From Brienomyrus brachyistius (taxonomy: Eukaryota; Chordata; Actinopteri; Osteoglossiformes; Mormyridae), in assembly GCF_023856365.1 (NCBI RefSeq), contig NC_064550.1, positions 18,911,629-18,975,628 on the forward strand: a stretch of 64,000 nucleotides of DNA. Reading direction: 5' to 3'. Each line of letters starts with the position of its first letter. Position 1 is the stretch's first letter. The position numbers were made by a program, and so were the translations under genes. Of the stretch, positions 55,560-64,000 are shown one piece after another. The notes beneath the pieces were generated by a model. That model saw only the letters and a program-made list of their open reading frames with translations. It was not told the DNA's origin and ran no database searches.

Positions 55560-56445
55560 TATAAATTCTGTTTAAAATAATTAAGGACCCCTGTGCTGCA
55601 AAACAAATCCATATCATTTGTTACACCAGTAATTGTGAAAGTCAAATAAGTGCAAATACAATGGGGAAACGGTATCCAGAAAACGTTAAGAATAAATTCT
55701 GAATAAATTAATTGATGACAATATCAAATCCTGTAGAGGGCAGCGTCGACACGTCAGAGTTTTTCGTTCTCAAATTATTTTTTTTATACCGTATGTTTTA
55801 CACACCAGCAGGTGGCAGCACAGCCGTAAATGTAATTAATTCATTTGCAATAAACACTGTTGGTTACCAAAGGTAAAAACGCCTTCTTCATGACAATTAA
55901 TTGTCATACTGCAGGGTAATCAATAACACAATGACTACTTCTAACGCTTTCCGTTTTTATATGCTGTCGGTCATATAATTACTTCAGACAGTAGCAGCCT
56001 ATTCACACCTTCCTGTCCTTAATGTCAGAAAAGAGACTGACAAAGAGGATCGTCACAGCTGAAAAACTTTTTTGCGTTAATGTGTCATGTTTATCTGGAA
56101 ATGGTAAATAACGACATAATGGCAGCATATGGATCCTCTCCATACGTGATGATCTCTGCGGAGCTACACAGAGGCGCCAAATACGAACACGATGATGCCA
56201 GAGAAGACCGACCGGCAAGGTATTCAAACGCTGGGAAAACAACTTTATGACAAACAAAAGTGAGGTATGTGTACAGTAGTTTTTCTATGTAGCTTTTAGT
56301 GAAAAATCATTTAAGCGTCCTTATCTTGATAATGAAGTAATTAAGCAACGGTAATAAAGATGACAGCGAATAAAACTTTAAATTTAATTAATCAAAAATG
56401 TAAAGCCTGTAAAGTTATGCTGGAACTTTTTCCTGGATAGTCAGT
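55560..56445. other. no gene recognised
   Basis: AT-rich sequence with no family-like frame. Confidence 0.45.
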
Positions 56446-56447
56446 TT

Positions 56448-56715
56448 GGATGGATGGAAGGATGGATTGATTGATGGATGGATGGATGAATGGATGGATG
56501 GATGAATGAGTGGATGGATGGATGGATGGATGGATGGAAGGCCGTAGTCAACAGTAGGGGGGGAGGTGGGGGCAGGCCGTAATTACAATTTATATTGGGG
56601 GGGGGGGGCACATTGTGAGCACATCCCAATATCAGTGGGAATGTGTCCTTCCTCTCCAATATATAATAATTATGGCCTTGGATGGATGGATGGATGGATG
56701 GATGGATGGATGGAA
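56448..56715. repeat. (GGAT)n arrays around G-runs
   Basis: GGAT/GGAA/TGAT variants at 56448-56540 and 56680-56714, separated by sequence with G-runs (56556-56575, 56597-56608). Probably the expanded tails of one or two SINEs. Confidence 0.85.
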
Positions 56716-56719
56716 GCTG

Positions 56720-58090
56720 ATTGGTTTGTGCCATAAAATTAATAGATCAATTTACATTTTCAATATACTGCTACTTTTTACTGGGTTTGTTCGGCTTCGA
56801 TTTCAGCTTTCTAATTGCTTTTATGTTGTGATGCATGCTCTGCGCTGACGACCGGTCCATGCAGTAACTGCCTGTGCGCCGCACTCTGGTAACGAAGGAG
56901 GGAAACTAGCCGCAGCCCAGCTAAGCGCTCTTGGTGGGGTCCCATCAGAATGTGGGCCTGACAGTCTGAGCCACATCGCAGTCTGCAGCTGATTGTCGGC
57001 CTCTATGGAGAGGCGTGATTTCAGCTGAGAAGCAATTTCAGCATCGTTCAATGCCGGCGGGGCTGTGTTTGTCATTCAGCCATGAGAAGAGGTTTAGGTC
57101 CAGCTCTTTATGCTTAGCCTCTATCTCACATTTTCTACCTCTCGCTTGATAAAACGGTTCTCACGTTACCGAAATAGATGAGGAACTTCAAGTCGCCGAG
57201 AGAGAAGGAACTTTCTTCCTCCTCTTTATTTGCAGCGAGTTTCATTCTTTGGTTTGTAGCCCATTAGATATGAACGTCATACAGGGTGTTAATTTGTCAA
57301 ATTAAGTAAGCCTGCTTCAGAACCCTACTCTGTTGGTCCACGGAGATGATTTTTCCAGCCTCACAACTGCCAAACATTACAGGAGCTTTCACAAAAATCG
57401 GGAGAGTTTTTTTTTTTTACTTAATTCTTTTAGGGCTGACACAAATAATCCTTCATTTCTAGTCATTTAAAAAATTATATTCATTACAGCAGTTATGTAC
57501 TGGTTTAGTGGAAAGTTTGCTGTACGTTTGGTTTCTACTGTGTCTTTTTTACTGTCCGTTTAAGAGATGAAATCCTGTAGCAACATGACATTATTCACCG
57601 CAACTTCGGATACAGATAAAAATTTGACACTGTTTCCTATTTGTAAATCAGAATACATATTGATGGGACTGAGATTAAATTCCTTCCCCCAATGTACATA
57701 TAATCTTGCTATTTGGCATAGCCAAGAACTCCAGAGAAACTCACTACCCTCAACTAAATAAATAAATCATTGTTTGAATACAGCCTTTATGGAAAATCGG
57801 CTCCCACCTTGCTGTTCTTGGGACACTTTCTAGACGATGGACTGTTCGTGTTTGGAAACAAACAAAACAAAAAAAAAGTCATTTTAACACATTATCCAGT
57901 TTTTCTCCGTAATTGTCCATGTGCTCATAATTCCCGTGGCTGTTCTGTTTGATGACGTCTGTCATCAGGGAGGAAACGGTATAGAATTATGAAAGGGACA
58001 AATGTCAAGGTTCCAGAAATGCGCTTTACCTGTTTTAACGTTGCACGGGGCTCCATACTGTCCTTCAGAGATCATTCTGTGGCATGAGAA
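56720..58090. other. no gene recognised
   Basis: The repeat-poor part at 56820-57130 holds an 84-codon minus frame without a known motif. Confidence 0.4.
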
Positions 58091-58094
58091 ACGC

Positions 58095-58250
58095 TCGGCT
58101 GAGAGGTTCTTGTTACAAAGGCAGAAGTGATCTTTTTTTCCCCTCTGTCAGCAGTTTTTGGAGAGTCCTACAGGTAAGAGAAACAAAGATGACATGGTTC
58201 AGCGGAGATGACACGAGCCTTTTAGCCCAGCATTACTGAAACAGAGGCCA
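58095..58250. repeat. duplicated 150-bp unit, copy 2 (microexon-like core)
   Basis: Matches 48782-48933 in order. The 19-base core at 58155-58173 is identical, with pyrimidine tract ctttttttcccctctgtcagcag before it and GTAAGAG after it. Confidence 0.75.
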
Positions 58251-58254
58251 ACAC

Positions 58255-59155
58255 AAAGAGGCTTTGTCAGGGAGGGTGCAGAGCATCCATGGGCAGGTTC
58301 ACTGTAGACGCCAGTCCATAAACAAAACTGAAAGCTTTTCTTTATGCAATGAGTTACAAAGATGTGAATAACTCCACTTTACCTCCTGGCACTGTAGCTT
58401 TCATTATTTTTATCCTCTTCGAGGAAAACGATTTAAACATATCGAAAGTTCTGGATGTAATTTTGACCAGGATCCACTGTAGCTTCACTCTGGGCCCACG
58501 AGCCGGTGCTGCCCATTAAAGGCTTAACTCACAGTTGGAAGTGCAGCTGTGACCCAGGTTTGAGTTAACTAAGTGTTAGTTAATCCAAAAATGCTTCCCT
58601 CTGCACTTATTCCAGAACCTTCTAAATCTCTGCAAAATCCACTGCATCACATACAGGAAGCCTTAATTTCTCCAGTTTCCAGTTCTCTATGACAAACACT
58701 GTTTTCTCTGCACAAATGAAGGAGGAAAAGGTTCATAGACATGAGGCTGATGTACTCTGGGGCACCAAGGAGAGTATAACTTAGGGACAGGGGTCTCGAC
58801 GAACAGTTAAATATGTGTCTGCAACAAAGAACTAGGGACCAACAAATGAAAAGAGACTGGAGCTATAAAAATTAATAGTTAATATCTTTGTGCTGTTCTA
58901 ATATGAGATGTTGAATTATTAGGTGCCGGTGAGAAAGAAATAAGATAGTAAAACCGGAAAGAAATTGGAAATGAATGCGGCGAGTATTTGTTTTCAATTC
59001 CTTCATGATGAGATCACATGAGAGTTTCGACAATGGATTTAGTCACATTTTACAAGATGTTTCTACAGACCCCGCTGAAACAGCTCTTTCTGATCCCAGG
59101 ATGAAGACTCTTTTAGGATGTAGGCCTGTAACCTAGGGGGTGTCCATGTTCGTCT
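58255..59155. other. no gene recognised
   Basis: Only short chance frames. Confidence 0.45.
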
Positions 59156-59159
59156 TTGA

Positions 59160-59295
59160 TGGGGCCGTGGTGGTGTAGCCTTACCAAAGGCACTAAACCC
59201 CGAATTACTCCATTAGTAAAGATCATGCTGTAGAAATGGTAATAATTTGTAAATTCCTTTGAAGATAAGTTTACTCTAAGCTACTAAATATAAAT
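59160..59295 (+). repeat. SINE 3' half
   Basis: Ends gtaataatttgtaaattcctttgaagataagtttactctaagctactaaatataaatg, the common fish SINE tail (…aaattgctttgga.aa.agt.tctgctaaataa…). The head is degraded (gtggtggtgtagcc). Confidence 0.55.
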
Positions 59296-59299
59296 GTGT

Positions 59300-61390
59300 G
59301 TGTTACATGATGTTTGCGACACAAAAAGACAGTTTGGAGGATAACAGACTATGACTGCATTTGCCCCATCTACCCGTCTGGTGTTCAGTCCCACTCTGTT
59401 ACTGTCAGTCACCATTCAGAGTCCGTGGTAACAGTTTACCACCCCCACATGCCCCCAGCCGACCCTGAAACCTCCTCTTCAGCACCCACTGACTCATGTC
59501 TAGGTCTGGCTGCTCACCGGAACCTTCCATGAGGGTAGCTGTATTTCCTGCCCCTTCTTGCCAAACACCCTTAAAAGAGCAAAGCCCCCTACTTCCTGGA
59601 AAATCCGCAGAAGCAAACTGCGCAGGGACACATGCAGGAAATAAAAGCCGTTAAATCATTATTTATGCCACATTACAGTTAGAGGTAAACTGCTTTCTTA
59701 TTTTCCCTTTACAACTAACGTAATGAAGTATGGCTGTATCTTGTCTTCCTGCATGGGCTTCTGACAGCGACAAAAGTGCATATTCCCTGGTACAACTTTA
59801 AGGAATCAGAAAAGAATGTTCTTTTAATATCGTCACTGCATGCAACATCCATCTGGAATTAGGAAAAGAACAACAGAACAATCATCCAAGGGGGTGTGTT
59901 CCATCACCCGTCATCTCTCACCGGCTGAGGATCTCGGGTATTTGGTGTCGTCCAGCTAAACAGGAAGTGAAGCTGACCTACATTGCTTGCATCCAATGGG
60001 CAACGCGTCTGGCTCTGGTTCACTTATGTGGCTGGGGAAAACCGGCCCTTAGGTCAGGCATAAATTAACGCATGTTGCTTTTATTTATTTATTTATTGTT
60101 TGTTTTATTTCAGAATGTGATCCAGCACAGTAGGCTAAGTCGGAATCAGCTTCTTTATCTCTAAAAGGAATCTTTGGCACCGGTCTCACATCGTTTACGG
60201 ATGGAAGAGGCCAAATTTCTCATCTGCAGCAGAGTGTCACAGGAAATTAAAGTTTGCATGCAAGGATCCAAAGGTTTTTTTTTTTTTGTCATGTGCAGGT
60301 AGACGGTCAGATTATAATAAAAGAACTTTAAGTACTTCACATACTTCAAAAAATGAAACGAATGAATCAAAAAATGAAAGAAATGAAATGGACCGGATCC
60401 TTTCATTATTTATTACTTATTTTGCAGGTTAATGGATAGTCTTCTGACATACTCTGAAATATTGCTGAAAAGATCTATATTTATTTGGAGCTATGGCTTC
60501 CTTTCCGTAGCTTACGAGAACCTCAAACACGCTTTTCTGTATACCAGCTGACACACAACACCCAGTGTGAGGTGAGTGAGAGGTTAACTCACATATATAA
60601 TTTGCCTGAGGCTAGAATACCTCTTACTTTGACCCCAAACTGCAGGTTAACCCGGTGGATAACAGATGGAAAGTTGTGCTTGTTTGGTGAGGAAGAGATC
60701 AATTCGGAGCAGCTTTTAAGATGCGACCTGCTTTGTCGTAGGATATTCCTGAGAGATCCCTCCGGCTTAGCGATCGGCTTCGTAAGGTTAACTCCAGGAT
60801 CGAGACAGAAGGAAGCTGAACCTTCTTTGACCTCCGCGGCTTAGACTTGTGGGGGGGGAAGGACCTTGTAGGCTTGATTTCATTGCTACATTTACAAGAA
60901 AAGAGGCTATTTTTTGTCCAGGGGTCTTATGAGGTCAGTGAATTATGGAGATTTAACTAGCGGACTTCTTATATCGAATAGGAGGTAGATTGTTTAATGA
61001 AAGCTTTACTGTGGATGGGATTCAGATTTTTATGTATGTGAACTGACGACACATAACATGAAAGCACACCACCATCTTGAAAAGACAACTGCATATAGGG
61101 TGACCACCTAATCCATGCCGGGGAGGGAGGGGGGGGGACACTATGAACTACTTTAAAACCGAAAGGTTCCTGTGGTTGGCTGATTGGTTCAATTCTTCTG
61201 ATGCTTTTACTGGTTTATTGCCTTGATTGAAAGACTCATTCAGCTACTTCACAATAATATTAGTGATGCATTATTATTGGAGACTGACCAATCAGCACAC
61301 AAGTACTGCGTGCAAAAGTGAAATCCTCACACAAACTAGGTACAGATGAATGCCGGTTAATGGAAACTTCAGGGTGGTGTTGGGAAAACA
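59300..61390. other. no confident gene
   Basis: The 119-codon frame at 60485-60844 is the longest here but has no recognisable family or splice partner. Sequence at 61096-61330 (agggtgaccacctaatcc...accaatcagcac) looks like an old dispersed repeat. Its class is unknown. Confidence 0.35.
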
Positions 61391-61399
61391 TGCTGTGAG

Positions 61400-61592
61400 T
61401 CCCTTAGTTTTTACATGTACGTCATATCATTTAGAAGATGCTTTTGTCCAAAATGATGAACAATTGAGAAAGAAGCCCTAGCTAGTCCCTGGAGTGACTT
61501 AGGGCCAAGGGCCCCACTGAAGGGACCAATGGTGAAACCACACTACCAACCATGGGATTTGAACTACTGACCTACAGATCACAGGAATAGAA
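61400..61592 (-). repeat. tRNA-derived SINE, reversed
   Basis: The reversed tail tcatttagaagatgcttttgtccaaaatgatg at the left, a central gggccaagggccccactgaagg block, and the reversed box B gggatttgaactactgacc at 61555-61573. The A box is worn. Confidence 0.65.
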
Positions 61593-61594
61593 CC

Positions 61595-62700
61595 TCACAC
61601 CTCCTGTCAAAATGGGTGATGCTTCATGTATTGGTGTCATTCTCTGAGCGTGCTGTGTGCGGACACTGCAAGCTTTTCTTATTGCCATGTCACAAAATAT
61701 CTGTCTCGAATAATTCTACTTCGACGGATTTCAAAATTTCCCCCCTTACCTCCAGAATCACTCCTAATATCTCCATCTTCATTCATAATTGAAAAGCAAA
61801 TTTCCAAACCTCACCCAATCCATTTCATTTGTTGTTTTTCAGATAACATGCCAGTGGCTTAAAGTCAGACTCCCGCATCATATGTCACAGTATTGGGAAT
61901 CAAACTCACTCAATCCACCTGTAATCCCAAGAAAAACTTTCATTATATTTCCAAAACTCATTAAGTCCAGAGACATTTTATACAAACCTCTATCTCGTGT
62001 TTTGGAAATTGGCTCTTCAATTACAAGCACCAGCTGCAGTCTGCACAGAGGAGATTTATAGATAAGATAAGAACTTTTCTTGTCACGGCACAGAGCAGTG
62101 AGATTACCCCTGGCTCGGGGTCATCCATGACCCAAATTGATTTTTTTGGGGGGGTGGTGCCGGTGCTGTTTTTTTCTAAACCACACACTCTGCAACCCAC
62201 TGAAGCTGAGCCTGACATCCGTCCACGTGCTTCAGCCTGGCAGGAAGCTGCAGCACATTAGGTAGAATGCACCACAGTTGCTGGCGTTCATTCCCACAGA
62301 CACACCAGAAGATGGCGTCGCGCATTGAATCTCAGCAGCCGCCACTGGCATAAGAGTCAGGCGAGGCTGGTCCTGAGAACGCAATTCTTCATGCAAATAC
62401 ACTGTTAGAAGTCGACCTAAGTGATGTCTGTCTAAAATATCTAAGCACTTTATCACCTGTGATATTAAATAGGGCTTGGAGATTAAAGCACCTTTTCAAG
62501 GCAGTCCAGCTAAGAGATTAAAGACGGGAAAAAGCACCACAGCCAGGAAAGGGATTTTGTAATTTAATGTGTACTTCACCCCTACAACAAGATACTTGCA
62601 GCTCAGGCAAACGAAGCAGGCAGATTTAGATCCGATAACGGCAGCCTCTGATCTTTGCAATTCTGACGCTATCTGTCTCCATTTTCTTTATCTTGTATAA
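61595..62700. other. no gene recognised
   Basis: A short repeat-like segment, gataagataagaacttttcttgtcac, at 62060-62085. Otherwise nothing was seen. Confidence 0.45.
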
Positions 62701-62712
62701 CACTCAGCACAG

Positions 62713-62877
62713 CAGAGGTGGCAATTTCAGGTCCAGAAAGTAAAAATCCAGACCATGATTTACTTTCAACCGACCAGCTGAGTACTCTGTGTCTGTGACT
62801 CTTTATACTCAACCAGTTGGTTGAAAGTAAATCATGGTCTGGATTTTTACTTTCTGGACCTGAAATTGCCACCTCTG
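62713..62877. mobile_element. near-palindromic hAT MITE (165 bp)
   Basis: The first ~65 bases (cagaggtggcaatttcaggtccagaaag...) return almost perfectly inverted at the right end. The target duplication is cagcacag (62705-62712) / cagcacac (62878-62885), seven of eight. The long frames across it read the palindrome. Confidence 0.95.
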
Positions 62878-62889
62878 CAGCACACTGTG

Positions 62890-64000
62890 TAGTTTCTGAT
62901 AACAGCATTAACAGGAATTCTGTAATCGGGGGATTGGGTGGAGATGCACCTACTGCCAATTTCAGGAAGTACGTTACAATATGTTTATTGTATCAATTTA
63001 TGTCCCTCTTGCATTAAATACCTCCTCTGATCTACAAATAAACATCAGTCAGACCAAGCTAGCTGGCCCTCTGTGGAATACAAGAACTAACCACAAATAG
63101 GCCCTGATTATATACTGTTAATACACAGAAAACTGCATTGTAAATGATTTATAAATACAATTCAGAACGTTTAACGTTTACTAACCATAAAATATAAAAC
63201 AATGTCATGGTATACGGTCAATTTGCGCTGCGGTTTTGCTGTGCCAAAGATCCCCATGGTGACCTCATGACCTTCAGCACACTGAGTGAGAGATGATGTA
63301 GGTGGTTTAAGAGTTTACTCTGTACAACACCTCATGAACCCCTGCCCAATATCCCCAAAGGAAGAGCTGGATGGAGCTGAGATCTTGTCGTCCGATTGCT
63401 GCTGGGCTGCGTGGTCAGTTGAGACTCCTCGGCCCTCACAGACTACGTGCAGGACAGCTTGTCAGGTTGTGCTCTGTGGTGTAGAAGATGAACCAAATCA
63501 GCCATGACTGCAGACTCTGAGGCCCGGCACACGGAGCCCAGTCTGCCTGTCCTTAGACTGTCAGTAGCAAGTGTCACCAGAAGGTTCCGTTCCACCCTTT
63601 CCATTATCCACTCAGTCCAGTGGCTGGGAAGCATCTTCTCACAACAGCTTTCCTCAGCTGGCTTTGACCACGGCCTGTGAGCCTCTTTCCCAGGCCTCTG
63701 GTATGCAACCACTGGATTCCCTGCAAATCCCCTCCAGCCCCCCACCCAAAATCCCACCCCAACTACCTCTTGGCTGGGCCTCACTGTCCTTCACACAGAT
63801 CATACTTAGTCCTGGTTGGTGTCAAATTCGGAAGGGTGTCAGTAGTTCCACTCAACACTGGCCCACCACAGGGAAGCAGACATGCCTGTAATGCCTGTGA
63901 CCTCACTGACGGCCAGTTCCCACCAAACATCATACCAGCAGGCATTAAGCTGAAGTCCAGACTCCTGCTGACTGCAAGAGTTCCCATACCTCTTATCGCA
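62890..64000. other. no confident gene to the window end
   Basis: The GC-balanced part at 63300-64000 has overlapping frames on both strands. VPLNTGPPQGS near 63840-63875 faintly resembles a LINE reverse-transcriptase motif, but the following residues do not fit, so it was not called. Confidence 0.35.

Noticed and set aside
60485..60844. 119-codon plus-strand frame
   Set aside because: No recognisable domain, no splice partner, and of a length expected by chance in 64 kb.
63830..63900. LINE reverse-transcriptase motif (VPLNTGPPQG)
   Set aside because: Residues on both sides do not continue the RT pattern; too weak to call.

Overview
The window looks like nuclear DNA of a teleost fish. It has vertebrate-style split genes with GT-AG introns, many tRNA-derived SINEs of the zebrafish DANA/HE1 general type, L2- and L1-clade LINE relics, a Ty3/gypsy integrase relic, Tc1/mariner and pogo/Tigger fragments, many hAT-type non-autonomous elements with 8-bp target duplications, and abundant GGAT, TG and TA microsatellites. 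I cannot fix the genus. All calls were made by eye, without database searches.

Only one protein-coding gene can be supported with confidence: an interleukin-18-like cytokine on the + strand (coding exons 8408-8468, 9301-9435, 10927-11063 and 11718-11942). Four exons join in consistent phase into a 185-residue protein. It has a candidate caspase-1-type site after Asp26 that would leave a 159-residue mature form. A likely non-coding first exon ends at 7730, with a TATA-like box, a CACGTG E-box and a perfect ISRE core close by. The introns hold a MITE, a pogo-like element, a SINE and half of a hAT MITE. An L1 ORF2 tail lies about 50-340 bases after the stop codon and may supply the 3' UTR and polyadenylation signal.

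Layout: 1-680 L2 LINE tail with an internal 39-bp minisatellite; 2976-3816 two hAT elements; 7560-12430 il18-like locus; 12.7-13.1 kb hAT minisatellite and SINE relic; 15.2-18.0 kb MITEs, a fold-back mariner relic with a hAT MITE nested inside, and a Tc1 relic; 19.6 kb SINE; 22.9-25.2 kb gypsy integrase, a 26-bp minisatellite and an L2 endonuclease relic; 26.1-28.2 kb a recent local duplication around a Tc1 deletion derivative; 29.6-30.5 kb a hAT element filled by a 48/96-bp minisatellite; 36.9-37.4 kb hAT MITE and dispersed repeat; 44-45.6 kb SINE nested in a LINE tail, then Tc1; 48.0-48.9 kb adjacent Tigger and Tc1 relics and a duplicated 150-bp unit; 50.3-51.8 kb two SINEs, one swollen by an internal minisatellite; 54.6-55.2 kb a hAT element; 56.5 kb GGAT arrays; 62.7 kb a near-palindromic hAT MITE.

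Long stretches (13.1-15.2, 18.0-19.6, 33-36.9, 41-43.9, 51.9-54.1 and 57-61 kb, among others) carry no gene I can recognise. The open frames there are short and lack family signatures. No new multi-gene system is visible. The most unusual signals are transposons and SINEs that have grown minisatellites inside their own ends, and a duplicated unit that preserves a 19-nt microexon-like segment with intact splice signals.
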